Origin: JABAAI01 sp965261955
GTDB lineage: Bacteria; Spirochaetota; Leptospiria; Leptospirales; Leptonemataceae
Reading direction: 5' to 3'
DNA length: 64,000 nt
Assembly: GCA_965261955.1 (NCBI GenBank)
Contig: CBDHEM010000069.1
Span: forward strand, 434,001 to 498,000
Notes under the pieces: model-generated
Told to the model about the DNA's origin: nothing
The model's input: only the letters and a program-made list of their open reading frames with translations
Databases searched by the model: none
Translations under genes and position numbers: made by a program
Part shown: positions 51,540-60,452 of the stretch, in pieces
How positions within the stretch are numbered: the stretch's first letter is position 1
Layout of the letters: every line of letters starts with the position of its first letter

Positions 51540-51779
51540 GTGCCTGAATTACAAAAAGAAGTTTCTCAAGTTACCCCTCATTCTTTTACACCAGAGATGA
51601 CAGTTGGTGATGCTATGCAATTGCATCCCGATGCGGGGTTAGTTTTTTCCAGCTATCATTTGGGCGGTTGCTCCCATTGCTCCATTAACGAGATAGAAAC
51701 GATTGAGCAGGTTTGTGGTGGATACGGAGTGCCTGTTGACCAGTTGTTGGATAGTCTAAATAATCTTTTAGAAACGTAA
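51540..51779 (+). CDS. DUF1858-type small protein
   Basis: 79 residues, GTG start. Core TVGDAMQLHPDAGLVFSSYH, then GGCSHCSINEIETIEQVC, matches the DUF1858 domain (a short helical domain with a CxxC-like pair, often found alone or fused to hybrid-cluster or rhodanese-type proteins). Probably a redox or metal-related helper; exact role unknown. Two promoter-like AT-rich stretches precede it but the upstream small frame suggests co-transcription. Confidence 0.75.
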   Translation: MPELQKEVSQVTPHSFTPEMTVGDAMQLHPDAGLVFSSYHLGGCSHCSINEIETIEQVCGGYGVPVDQLLDSLNNLLET

Positions 51780-51894
51780 AATATCTGTATGTAGCGAGTA
51801 GTACACTCCGTAAAATACGGACGCCTGATGGCATGAGCTTTGGTTGTTGTTCTTTTTTTGGTGTTCATTCTTTGTAAGTGGGGAAAATTGAATC

Positions 51895-52830
51895 TTGGTC
51901 TTTTCGCATAAGAACATACTGGATGCGGATCAGTTTACCAGTAAGGATTTACAAACTATATTAGAGTATACGAAAAGAATTAGCCTTTGGGAAGATAAAT
52001 CTTACCTTTTTGGGCTTCTTCAAGGGAAGATTTTAGCCTCTCTTTTTTTTGAGGCTTCAACGCGAACCCGACTTAGTTTTGAAACGGCTATGCATCGCTT
52101 AGGTGGTCGAGTCATTACGACTGTCGGATTTCAATTTTCATCAATAAGTAAAGGGGAGAGCCTTTCTGATACCATTAAAATGATAGAGGCCTATGCAGAT
52201 ATAGCTGTCGTTCGTCATCCAACAGAAGGCTCAAGTCGCATCCTTTCTACTGTTGTAGATATGCCAGTGATTAATGCTGGAGATGGTATAGGACAACATC
52301 CGACACAAGCTCTTCTAGATCTGTATACGATTTATGCGGAAAGAAAATCAATAAATGGTTTACGTATTGCCTTTGTTGGTGATCTAAAATATGGGCGAAC
52401 AATACATAGCTTACTCAAATTATTATATCATTATGATGTAGAAATTGTTCTTGTTTCACCTAAGGACTTAGCTTTACCAAGTTTTTACAGAAAAGAACTT
52501 GGATCCAAGAAGGCCCACTTTGAAGAGAGTAATGATCTAAAGGCTATTTTAGATTGTGACGTGGTTTACATCACACGGATACAAGCAGAACGATTTACTA
52601 ACATGGGCGAGTATGAAAAATTAAAAAATGCTTACAGTATAGATCGTGCTTTTCTTGAATTTTCTTCTCGTGATATTTTAATTATGCACCCATTGCCTCG
52701 CGTGAATGAACTGAATACAGATGTTGACGTACTTCCCAATGCAGCCTATTTTCGCATGGCCCATTATGGAGTGAATGTTCGTATGGCTCTTTTGCTTTTA
52801 TGTCTACAAGTAGACCTACCGGGCAACTGA
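51895..52830 (+). CDS. pyrB: Aspartate carbamoyltransferase catalytic subunit
   Basis: Condenses carbamoyl phosphate with aspartate in pyrimidine synthesis. The 311-residue product has FFEASTRTRLSFETA near residue 52 (carbamoyl phosphate site; the usual Pro after FFE is Ala), GESLSDTIKMIEAYADIAVVRH, NAGDGIGQHPTQALLDLYTI near 132, GDLKYGRTIHSL near 163 and IMHPLPRVNEL near 263 (HPLPR loop). The Ser-Lys loop (ISKGESL) and PLPRV are those of ATCase rather than OTCase. TTG start at 51895 with GGGG upstream. No pyrI or pyrC adjacent. Confidence 0.95.
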   Translation: MVFSHKNILDADQFTSKDLQTILEYTKRISLWEDKSYLFGLLQGKILASLFFEASTRTRLSFETAMHRLGGRVITTVGFQFSSISKGESLSDTIKMIEAYADIAVVRHPTEGSSRILSTVVDMPVINAGDGIGQHPTQALLDLYTIYAERKSINGLRIAFVGDLKYGRTIHSLLKLLYHYDVEIVLVSPKDLALPSFYRKELGSKKAHFEESNDLKAILDCDVVYITRIQAERFTNMGEYEKLKNAYSIDRAFLEFSSRDILIMHPLPRVNELNTDVDVLPNAAYFRMAHYGVNVRMALLLLCLQVDLPGN

Positions 52831-53155
52831 GAAGAAATATTCCTAGTCTTTTTGACTCAAACCTGACCTTCCCCCAAAAGAGTGGACAGCCCTACCCCTA
52901 TATAGAACAGAAGCGATAATCGGTATTATCGTATCTAAGAAGGGAACAGATGATCGTTGCTGATTGTTTGTATCTTTTTTTGTGCTATGTGGTAGGAGCG
53001 TGTTTATCGCCAAAAAAGCTACCCCTACGAATATAGTAGAGATGCGTTTCATAGAGTTTTTTCAATACCCTATTCAATTATTTTTAAGGGGTCGCAGATT
53101 TATTTTGAACTATTTTTGTCACTCATTAGTAATCATACCCTCACCTATAACGCTT
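52831..53155. other. Junction with a solo IS3-type end; no gene
   Basis: Contains at 52863-52889 the same 27-bp IS3-type terminal sequence (CTGACCTTCCCCCAAAAGAG then TGGACAG) as at 23706, without a transposase. The remaining sequence shows only weak short frames. Confidence 0.55.
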
Positions 53156-53623
53156 TCAATCAAGTATACCATACTCAATGATGCACCATTTTCCGTCTTC
53201 CCTAGCAAAGTTTACCAAAAAATCATGCCTTCTCCTCAAGTACTTCCCATACACATATCCCTTTAAACCTGAAAGCGTTGTAATGGAATGCCAGTTATAT
53301 TTGAAATTCTTCAGTCTTCGGAGCTTGCTATTAAAATGATCATAACTAAAACGAACAATATTATAAGATAGTTTACCTATTACCTTGCCTTTCACTGAAG
53401 GCTTATTGCGTAAATTTACGTTTTTGCCTGTAATTACTCCAATATGGTAATCTTCATTCCCTAAAAATATTTTCTTTTGATGTTTTGAATTGTCTAACCA
53501 AAGTGCTCTGATAGGATAAGGAGCTTTAAATACCTTCCTAATCGGCCCGTTGTCTTTATCGAAATAACGGTATTCAGGTTCTTCAATAAAGAATCCACCA
53601 AGTCGTAATACTTCAGATAGCAT
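53156..53623 (-). CDS. SH3b-domain protein, possibly truncated
   Basis: 155 residues from ATG 53623. Contains one bacterial SH3 domain: VITGKNVNLRNKPSVKGKVI, then HSITTLSGLKGYVYGKYLR. Such domains bind cell-wall peptides. The frame stays open upstream without ATG to the stop codon of the neighbouring immunity gene (53758), coding a hydrophilic stretch (RREEIIDRRIKPKES), so the original N-terminus may have been lost when the cassette inserted, or an unusual start is used. It could also be a second immunity-type gene of the displaced cassette. Confidence 0.5.
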   Translation of the reverse strand: MLSEVLRLGGFFIEEPEYRYFDKDNGPIRKVFKAPYPIRALWLDNSKHQKKIFLGNEDYHIGVITGKNVNLRNKPSVKGKVIGKLSYNIVRFSYDHFNSKLRRLKNFKYNWHSITTLSGLKGYVYGKYLRRRHDFLVNFAREDGKWCIIEYGILD

Positions 53624-53757
53624 AAACCAAATTCTACTTTCCTTTGGCTTTATACGGCGATCAATAATTTCTTCCCGTCTTTGTTGATTCGAACCTGCAT
53701 TTTTTAAGTGCCCTCTATTCTCAAATTTATCAGGGTTCTTTTTAAAGTCTTTAAGCT

Positions 53758-54126
53758 TTAAGACTTACCTGTATTTAATTCTAATAGTGATGGATCAAAC
53801 CAAACATCTGTGTAATCGTCAGCGATTAGGAAGCGCCAACCCGGCTCAAGTCCTAGGAATTTTTGAATAGCTGGACACCATTCCTTTATATGGGTGGCAT
53901 GTAGTGGCTTAAAAAAATCAGATTTCTTTGATAATTTTTCACCTCCCCAAATATACCAACCTGTTGTATCCTTTTCTGGAGGGTGACGTAACCCATTCAA
54001 AGGCTTAATTCCTCCACGTACATTCAATGAAATTCCCATTTTTAGATCTGGCTTTGCCGGCAAGTACATGGAACTATACTTTTCACATACCCGCTTTTGA
54101 AGTAACTCTAACTCCTTCTTATTCAA
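53758..54126 (-). CDS. Displaced copy of the HNH-toxin immunity protein
   Basis: 122 residues, differing from the protein at 16.3 kb at only two positions that I see (SSMYLP for SSVYLP, EKLSKKS for EKLSRKS). Here it follows a frameshifted toxin tail. Kept intact while its toxin is broken, it would still protect against the HNH toxin of related cells. Confidence 0.65.
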   Translation of the reverse strand: MNKKELELLQKRVCEKYSSMYLPAKPDLKMGISLNVRGGIKPLNGLRHPPEKDTTGWYIWGGEKLSKKSDFFKPLHATHIKEWCPAIQKFLGLEPGWRFLIADDYTDVWFDPSLLELNTGKS

Positions 54127-54610
54127 GATTTAATTCCTTCTTTTTCTGACGAGAATAACGACTTAATTTAGCCCCTTGTTTTGCAGAACAAGTTGGGCAT
54201 TGTGCCTGAACCGCCTTATTTTAACGCATCCTCACTTTAATCCACACTACCTTTCTCATAATATTCTTTTACAAGTGGTTTTTTATGGTCAGCAACTTGT
54301 TTTTTTATAGAGCCACAATCTACACATGGCTTACCTTGTACTGACTTTCTTTGTGCTGAAGTTGTAGCTCCTGAAGGCCGCTGATAAGATGTAATAACTT
54401 TAGATTTAGACTCTGCTTTCCCACCAAAAAGCCCCTTGAACCAACTAACGACTCCCTTTGCTTTGCCTACAGTTGCATTTTTTATCCGAGATCCAAGGCC
54501 GGATAGCTTTTTACCTAAATCTAATTTTGACAGAGACTCTGTTATCTTTTCCAGCTTCTTCGCAGTTTTTGCAAGCTTAATTCCGTTCTTAACTGATCAA
54601 ACTTTCCATT
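54127..54610 (-). pseudogene. Frameshifted HNH toxin tail
   Basis: Reads KLDLGKKLSGLGSRIKN, KGVVSWFKGLFGGKAESKSK, then CVDCGS and QVADHKKPLVKEYYEKGSVD as in toxin D, one codon shorter in CGSIKKQ. An inserted T after GSVD (GTGGATTAAAGTG) creates a stop, and a further change (GCGTTAAAATAAGG) follows. The segment upstream of KLDLGKK differs from toxin D (KLAKTAKKLEKITESLS) and ends near 54610, close to the UGPase gene, so this is a cut-off cassette with its own slightly different body. Confidence 0.8.
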
Positions 54611-54631
54611 AAGATAACATGTAGTCAATAT

Positions 54632-56080
54632 CTAGTTTGGGATATTTACTCTTTCATCAGAAAATCTTTTCCGACACAAACGACTTATGGGAAATATATT
54701 TTTTGTCTCTACACGAAAATGGACCCTGCCTTCAAGTATTACAGGAATATCAAAGTATAAAGCTCCTTCTATATCTAAGCTAACCAGCCGTTTTACTGAT
54801 GGAATAATAGAGAATAATTTATCAAAGGAAGGAAGAGTGCTGTAGTTAGAACTTAAATTTATAGAGGGAACAATTTTTTCATCAACGGGAAAAAAACTAT
54901 ATGTTTTTGGATCTAAGTAACAAGCGTCACTACGACGAATAAGTAAATCAGCACAAGTTTTTACTGGGGAAAAACGAATACGAGGGACAAGAATGATCCG
55001 AGATTTTTCAAAGCAACTGATCCCAGATCCCATCGCTGTTTCCAATTGTAAAACTTTTCTAGTTTGTATTGTCTTTTGATTTTGAATAAGGGCTAAATGC
55101 AAAGAATTCCTTTCTAGTTTGTTGTCTAAGGCTTTTAGGTTTACCCATAAGTTATTTACGTTGAAAAAAGAAAATCGAGATAAATCCTGAAAATCTTTCT
55201 GATTTTCCTTGGGAACTTGTGCGATTTCTAGAAGATCAATCGCTTTCTTTTGCTTCTGATTTTTTCGACGGAAAAGAACTCCACCTTTTTTATCGGCTAG
55301 GGTTTTTTGCGTGACTTCTGATATCCAATCTAGCTTTTCTTTTTGCATATATTCTAAAATGGAGGGCTCTACAACGGCTCCTAAATTATCACTATTTGAT
55401 ATAAATACAGTCTCATACCCTAAACGTAAAAGCTTATTTAACAGCCCCGTATTCTTTAATGCAAAAAAAACATCTCCATGACCAGGAGGACACCAAGCTT
55501 CTTGAGAAAAATTTTCGACTTCTAGCGGAAAAAAATTATTTTGATACAACCTAGGAACTTGATTTTGTAAAAAAACAGAGCCTAGACTTTCCTCTATTTC
55601 TGCATTCATTCTGGCCAGCGATTCCACTTTCACAGTATCTTCTTGAGTAGCAAATGAATTCATAAAAAAGACAGGAAGAGAGACTGAATATTTTTTGCGG
55701 AATGCTAATGTTTGTAAACAAATGATATCTAAAAAATTTTTCCCGTCTCGAATAGGGATTAGAGACTTCGCTTTTGTTAGTCCCATACTTGTTCCTAACC
55801 CACCATTAAGTTTGATTACAGCTAAAGAGGCTAAAAAAGCTTTACTGGATTGTGTTGATGAATGTTCAGATACAGAAAAATGACTCTGCCTCTTTATCTT
55901 TTCTAAAGGAACAATATCTTGCTCTTCTAAATCTCCTACATCATCCCAAGATACATTTGATAAATTACCTTTGCTTCCTTTTTTTGCTTCTTGTACACGA
56001 CGAAGAAATTCTTGTATCACAGAATCAGAAATACCAGCTTCTTGCATTTGTTTTTTTATAGCTTCTATTTGCTCTTTCAT
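54632..56080 (-). CDS. UTP--glucose-1-phosphate uridylyltransferase (eukaryote-type UGPase family)
   Basis: Makes UDP-glucose for glycans. The 482-residue product belongs to the UDPGP family rather than GalU: VIKLNGGLGTSMGLTKAKSL near residue 90 (nucleotide loop and Lys), FFMNSFATQEDT, PPGHGDVFFAL near 196, FISNSDNLGAVVEPSIL near 225 and FFNVNNLWVNL near 295. The carboxyl part has the left-handed helix type end (VKTCADLLIRRSDACYL). The final region may extend little beyond 54632. Supplies precursor for the surface polysaccharide implied by the ligase-like gene. Confidence 0.85.
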   Translation of the reverse strand: MKEQIEAIKKQMQEAGISDSVIQEFLRRVQEAKKGSKGNLSNVSWDDVGDLEEQDIVPLEKIKRQSHFSVSEHSSTQSSKAFLASLAVIKLNGGLGTSMGLTKAKSLIPIRDGKNFLDIICLQTLAFRKKYSVSLPVFFMNSFATQEDTVKVESLARMNAEIEESLGSVFLQNQVPRLYQNNFFPLEVENFSQEAWCPPGHGDVFFALKNTGLLNKLLRLGYETVFISNSDNLGAVVEPSILEYMQKEKLDWISEVTQKTLADKKGGVLFRRKNQKQKKAIDLLEIAQVPKENQKDFQDLSRFSFFNVNNLWVNLKALDNKLERNSLHLALIQNQKTIQTRKVLQLETAMGSGISCFEKSRIILVPRIRFSPVKTCADLLIRRSDACYLDPKTYSFFPVDEKIVPSINLSSNYSTLPSFDKLFSIIPSVKRLVSLDIEGALYFDIPVILEGRVHFRVETKNIFPISRLCRKRFSDERVNIPN

Positions 56081-56107
56081 CTTGTAACAAATGTGAATAC
56101 AATTATA

Positions 56108-56578
56108 TCATTTAAGAATTTTACTCCAAAAACGTGGAGTATGGGGTAACAAATCACGACGTAAAAAAAATAATTTCCACTTACAAGGAGTGCCTGTATG
56201 CTTATTTTGTAAGTCTCTTATTTTGCATTGAAACCAAATTTCAATTTTTCTCAGCTTCCTTTTGAATTCCACTTTAGGCTGATCAGAAATACGATATGGT
56301 CTTTTCACCATCAAAAAAAAATGATAATAACATATGCGTGGTTCTTTTTTACTATTACAAAGTACGCCTCGCATTTCTGGATTTGAAATCATTTTTTCAA
56401 ATTTCAAGTATGGAATATGATTTTTTTTCCAATGAGAAAGCAAGGCTTCTTTTACTGTAGAGTAGTTAGGAAAAGGAGGCGCCGCCAAAATTGCTAGTGG
56501 AGCGGAAAAAAACAACATTGTGATAAATACATTCCCTATTTTCTTCCTTTTTTGACACAAAAAAATTTTTATTCGCAT
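56108..56578 (-). CDS. Small exported protein of unknown function
   Basis: 156 residues from ATG 56578, chosen because it starts a signal peptide (basic start, then VFITMLFFSAPLAILAAPPF with cleavage after ALA-type residues) and leaves 14 bp after argB; a longer frame to 56608 would overlap argB. The mature part is basic (many Lys/Arg), with two Cys pairs (GVLCNSKKEPRICY; CKIRDLQNKHTGTPC) that could form disulfides. Not recognised. Confidence 0.6.
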   Translation of the reverse strand: MRIKIFLCQKRKKIGNVFITMLFFSAPLAILAAPPFPNYSTVKEALLSHWKKNHIPYLKFEKMISNPEMRGVLCNSKKEPRICYYHFFLMVKRPYRISDQPKVEFKRKLRKIEIWFQCKIRDLQNKHTGTPCKWKLFFLRRDLLPHTPRFWSKILK

Positions 56579-56592
56579 AGGAAAAGCGTCAC

Positions 56593-57486
56593 TCACCCTT
56601 GTGTACAAATCATTGTTCCGATACCTTTAGCTGTAAAAATTTCTAACAGTAGAGAATGGGGTTCTCTTCCGTCCAGAATATGGGCTTGCTCTACACCTGC
56701 ACGAATAGCATCAACGCAGCAATCAACTTTGGGTATCATCCCTCCTGTGATACTTTTTTTTCGCTTTAATTCCTGAATCTCTTCAGGATGAATCCGTCCT
56801 TGAACCTTTCCATTAATAATCACACCGGGAGTATCTGTGAGTAATATTAATTTTTTCGCATTCATAGCAATAGCTATTGAGCCAGCCATTGTATCACCAT
56901 TAATATTTAAAGCATTCCCATCAGTATCTGTAGCGATGGGAGCAATCACTGGTAAATACCCCCCCCCCTCAAGTGTGTGCAAGAGTGCAGGAGTAATATC
57001 TTGAGATTTTACTCTCCCAACACGCCCCAGGGCTAGGGACTCTTTTTCTCCATTTGGGTTCGTCTTCTCAAGCGTGTATGTAGAGGCATAAGCCAGTTTA
57101 CCATCCCTTCCAGAGATACCGACAGACTTACCTCCCTCTTGGTTAATGATGGCAACGATCTCTTTGTTAATTTTCCCAGACAAAACCATTTCCACAACAT
57201 CCATAGAAGCTTCCGATGTAACACGATGACCATCAACAAACTCCGAAGTTATGGAGAATTCATTCAAGGCCTGACTTATCTGAGGGCCCCCCCCATGTAC
57301 TATTATGGGTTTAATACCTACATATTGTAAAAGTACTATGTCACGTGCGAAATTTTTCCGGAGCTCTTGACTTTCCATAGCAGCTCCACCAAACTTAATT
57401 ACTATGATTGTATCCCTAAAGCGGCGAATGTACGGTAAGGCTTCAAGTAATATTGAAATAGACTTTAAATACGAAGAATCAGTCAT
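56593..57486 (-). CDS. argB: Acetylglutamate kinase
   Basis: Phosphorylates N-acetylglutamate in arginine synthesis. The 297-residue product has IVIKFGGAAME near residue 28 (phosphate loop, Lys), KPIIVHGGGPQISQAL near 58, EFVDGHRVT near 81, GGYLPVIAPIATDTDGNALNINGD near 177 and MIPKVDCCVDAIRAGVEQAHILDG near 243. Length is normal. First gene of a short minus-strand unit with the exported protein. Confidence 0.96.
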   Translation of the reverse strand: MTDSSYLKSISILLEALPYIRRFRDTIIVIKFGGAAMESQELRKNFARDIVLLQYVGIKPIIVHGGGPQISQALNEFSITSEFVDGHRVTSEASMDVVEMVLSGKINKEIVAIINQEGGKSVGISGRDGKLAYASTYTLEKTNPNGEKESLALGRVGRVKSQDITPALLHTLEGGGYLPVIAPIATDTDGNALNINGDTMAGSIAIAMNAKKLILLTDTPGVIINGKVQGRIHPEEIQELKRKKSITGGMIPKVDCCVDAIRAGVEQAHILDGREPHSLLLEIFTAKGIGTMICTQG

Positions 57487-57544
57487 AAATTTATTGGAGA
57501 TTCCATATGATTTTTTTGCAAAAATAGACTTTATAGCCTACTAA

Positions 57545-58063
57545 TTATGCTTCGTCTTTTTTTTGATTTTTTAACTCAAAAAACTTCTGGATAGATTTTT
57601 TATCTTTTTCTAAGGTGCTACGGTACACCTCCGCTAAACTTGTCTCTATCATGCCGGCGACTATAAATAGCTTGCTCACTATTCCAATTTGATAGATACG
57701 TTGACAAAGATCTTTTTCCAAGGAACTATACTTTGACTTTCCCTCTACACTAAAAACCTTACGAAGTCCTTCATTTTCTGGGAAAACAGAAAAAAGATGT
57801 ATCTGTGTTTCTGAGTCAAACACAGATTTGTCTATGAGAGAACTAAGGCTTTGGGGTAATAGCGTAGATAATATTTCTGGCAATTCTTTTCCCAAACTAA
57901 TTCTACGGACTTGGTAATCTTTTGTACCTTCACATTTTTCGGAGAGTAAAGTTACATTGCCCAACTCAGGGTATCGCTGTGGATGTTCATAGCGTTCCTT
58001 TCGTAAGCTAAGTAAAGCTTCGAGAGAACATTCAAAAGTTTGTTCAATAGAAACGGTTTTCAT
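57545..58063 (-). CDS. START-like (DUF2505/SRPBCC-type) protein
   Basis: 172 residues, no signal peptide. The layout MKTVSIEQTFECSLEALLSL, then a strand-rich middle and a long C-terminal helix (VAGMIETSLAEVYRSTLEKD) resembles DUF2505-type lipid or polyketide-binding START-like domains; similarity is modest. The ATG lies inside a 16-bp tandem repeat, so the start context is variable. Divergent from sufB. Confidence 0.5.
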   Translation of the reverse strand: MKTVSIEQTFECSLEALLSLRKERYEHPQRYPELGNVTLLSEKCEGTKDYQVRRISLGKELPEILSTLLPQSLSSLIDKSVFDSETQIHLFSVFPENEGLRKVFSVEGKSKYSSLEKDLCQRIYQIGIVSKLFIVAGMIETSLAEVYRSTLEKDKKSIQKFFELKNQKKDEA

Positions 58064-58110
58064 AAGAAACGGTTTTCATAAGAAACGGCTTTCACAAGAA
58101 ATGGTTTTCA
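58050..58110 (-). repeat. 16-bp tandem repeat covering a start codon
   Basis: Nearly four units of GAAACGGTTTTCATAA. On the minus strand each of the inner units contains ATGAAAACC, so the start codon and first codons of the START-like gene are repeated upstream. The unit is not a multiple of three: the upstream ATG opens a different frame that ends after 11 codons. Confidence 0.8.
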
Positions 58111-58289
58111 GAGCAAAATATAAAAGTAAAACACCCACCACTCTAAAAAGAGTATCCCGGCCAATTTACACACGATAGCTATGCATGCTTATGTCTACTT
58201 AATTTTACCACAATGGTGTTTTCAAGCAAAAGCTATATAGTTTTATTCAAATTTTTATACCTTATAATTTAGTGGACAGTAAGAGTCCC

Positions 58290-58309
58290 CACAGGCACTA
58301 TAGCCTGTG
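58290..58309 (+). promoter_or_regulatory. Hairpin just upstream of sufB
   Basis: CACAGGC-ACTATA-GCCTGTG, a perfect 7-bp stem, ends three bases before the sufB ATG and covers the place where a ribosome binding site should be. It could control initiation or be a protein-binding palindrome. An in-frame GTG at 58307 lies within it. Confidence 0.45.
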
Positions 58310-58312
58310 TCT

Positions 58313-59719
58313 ATGCCCGCATCTGCTTCATCCACTCTCATGCAAAAAGATTGTTACGCCCCCGATGCCTTCCCTAAGGGTATCAGTCGAAAAGTTGTCG
58401 AGTCTATCTCGCAAATCAAAAATGAACCTAGCTGGGTAACAGAGTTTCGACTGAAAGCCTTCGATATCTTTTTGAAAAAGCCTATGCCAAGTTGGGGCTT
58501 TATTCCTAAATTTAAAATAGATCTAGAAAGCTATGTACACTATGTTGGGAATCGTTCAAAAAAGAAAAAGTCTTGGGACGAGGTTGATCCTGAAGTATTG
58601 AGAAGTTTTGAACGATTAGGAATACCAGAACATGAGCGTCGATATTTGGCTGGGTTAGAAGCTATGAATGACTCAGAAACTGTTTATGCCAATGTTAAAA
58701 AAGAGCTAGACGATTTGAATATTATTTTTTGCGATATAGATAGTGCTATAGAAAATTATCCTGATCTTGTACGCAAATATTTGGGCACCGTTGTGCCTTC
58801 TGCTGATAATAAATTTTCTGCACTGAATAGTGCTGTATTTAGTGGTGGCTCTTTTGCCTTTGTTCCCAAGGGTGTGAAAACTCCTATGCCCCTCCAAGCT
58901 TACTTCAAAGTAACGGCGGCATCTTCCGGTCAGTATGAGCGAACTTTACTCATTGCTGAAGAAGAAGCAGAAATTGTTTACAGTGAAGGTTGTAGTTCTG
59001 TACAAGATTCTGGCACAAATTTTCATACTGCTGTTGTCGAACTAGTCGCTCAAAAAAAGGCACGTATCCACTATACAACCATCCAAAATTGGAAAAAGAA
59101 TATGTTTAATTGGACCGTAAAACGTGGTCTTTGTGAAGAAAGAGCCCACATCACTTGGACAGATGTAAATGTAGGTGCCCAAACGATTAAATACCCCGGT
59201 ATTATTTTAAAAGGTGATCATTCTACAGGTGACGTTCTTTCTTTAGCCTTTGCAGGAAAGGACCAGCTTCAAGATACCGGTGCACGCATTGTGCATGTTG
59301 GAAAAAACACAAGAAGCAATGTCTTGGCGAAGGGCATCTCTCTGGATGGAGGAATAAACTCTTATCGTGGGCTGGTTAAATTTGCAAAAGGAGCTGAAAA
59401 TGCCTTTAGTCACATTAAATGTGATGGTTTAATGTTGGACAAGAGGTCTGAATCCCATGCTTATCCGTACAATGATGTAACCGGTTCTCGTGGTAGTTTG
59501 AATTATGAAGCAACTGTGTCTAAAATTGATGAGGAGATGCTCTTTTATTTGCAAACCCGAGGTTTCGATAAAGATCAAGCAAAACTGCTGATTGTAAATG
59601 GTTTTTGCGAGGGAGTTGTCCGGGACCTCAATATAGAATACTCAGTTGAAATGAGCCGGCTGATTCAAATGATACTTGAAGATGGCCATGCCGTTACAAC
59701 CCATGCTAGAAGTACGTAA
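58313..59719 (+). CDS. sufB: Fe-S cluster assembly scaffold SufB
   Basis: Central scaffold of the SUF SufBC2D complex. The 468-residue product matches SufB throughout: FRLKAFDIFLKKPMPSWG, FVPKGVKTPMPLQAYFKV, VYSEGCSSVQD, HTAVVELVAQKKARIHYTTI, ENAFSHIKCDGLMLD (the conserved Cys of the active scaffold), and the end EEMLFYLQTRGFDKDQAKLLIVNGF. ATG 58313 is used; GTG 58307 is an alternative. sufC overlaps the end by 17 bp; the order sufB-sufC-sufD is one operon without sufS or sufA in the window. Confidence 0.96.
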   Translation: MPASASSTLMQKDCYAPDAFPKGISRKVVESISQIKNEPSWVTEFRLKAFDIFLKKPMPSWGFIPKFKIDLESYVHYVGNRSKKKKSWDEVDPEVLRSFERLGIPEHERRYLAGLEAMNDSETVYANVKKELDDLNIIFCDIDSAIENYPDLVRKYLGTVVPSADNKFSALNSAVFSGGSFAFVPKGVKTPMPLQAYFKVTAASSGQYERTLLIAEEEAEIVYSEGCSSVQDSGTNFHTAVVELVAQKKARIHYTTIQNWKKNMFNWTVKRGLCEERAHITWTDVNVGAQTIKYPGIILKGDHSTGDVLSLAFAGKDQLQDTGARIVHVGKNTRSNVLAKGISLDGGINSYRGLVKFAKGAENAFSHIKCDGLMLDKRSESHAYPYNDVTGSRGSLNYEATVSKIDEEMLFYLQTRGFDKDQAKLLIVNGFCEGVVRDLNIEYSVEMSRLIQMILEDGHAVTTHARST

Positions 59720-60443
59720 ATTACACGCTTCTATCGAGGGTAAAGAAATACTAAAAGGATTGAACCTTTCCATTCAGAAAGGAGAAACCCATGCGATTAT
59801 GGGACCGAATGGTTCTGGGAAGAGCACTTTTTCTTATGTGCTCATGGGGCATCCCGCTTATAAGATCGAATCAGGGGATATTTTGTGGGATAACCAGTCT
59901 ATCTTGGATTGGCCTACAGAAAAGCGAGCTCGTGGTGGTTTATTTTTGTCGTTCCAATATCCAGCTTCTATACCGGGTGTTACTGTGAATAACTTTATGC
60001 GAAATTCTCTTAAAAGTATGAAAGGAGAAGATGTACCCATTAGAGCGTTCCGGACAAAAATGCGAGACGCAATGGCCTCTTTGGATATGGACGATAAAAT
60101 AGCTGGTCGCTATGTCAATGACGGCTTTTCTGGAGGAGAGAAGAAGCGAAATGAAATACTTCAGCTATCACTTCTGCAACCCCGACTGGCTATACTAGAT
60201 GAGATTGATTCTGGTTTAGATATTGATGCTTTGCGCATAATCGCTCAAAAAATTGAAAAAAATCGTTCACCTGATCGGGCATTCTTGTTTATTACGCATT
60301 ACCAACGTCTCCTTAATTATCTTACCATTGATAAAGTTCATGTCTTTATCAATGGTTCCATTGTGAAAAGTGGTGGCCGAGAGCTTGCAGAACATTTGGA
60401 AAAAGAAGGCTATGACAAATTGGAAAAAGAACAAGCTATATAA
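59703..60443 (+). CDS. sufC: Fe-S cluster assembly ATPase SufC
   Basis: ABC-type ATPase that drives conformational change of SufB-SufD. The start at ATG 59703 (MLEVRKLHASIEGKEILKGL) aligns with the usual SufC N-terminus and gives 246 residues; upstream in-frame starts (59676 TTG, 59682 and 59688 ATG) lie inside sufB. Walker A GPNGSGKST near residue 33, Q-loop LSFQYPASIPGV, ABC signature FSGGEKKRNEILQ near 142 (SufC form), Walker B LAILDEIDSGLD near 163, H-loop FITHYQRLL. Confidence 0.96.
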   Translation: MLEVRKLHASIEGKEILKGLNLSIQKGETHAIMGPNGSGKSTFSYVLMGHPAYKIESGDILWDNQSILDWPTEKRARGGLFLSFQYPASIPGVTVNNFMRNSLKSMKGEDVPIRAFRTKMRDAMASLDMDDKIAGRYVNDGFSGGEKKRNEILQLSLLQPRLAILDEIDSGLDIDALRIIAQKIEKNRSPDRAFLFITHYQRLLNYLTIDKVHVFINGSIVKSGGRELAEHLEKEGYDKLEKEQAI

Positions 60444-60452
60444 GCTTTGAAG

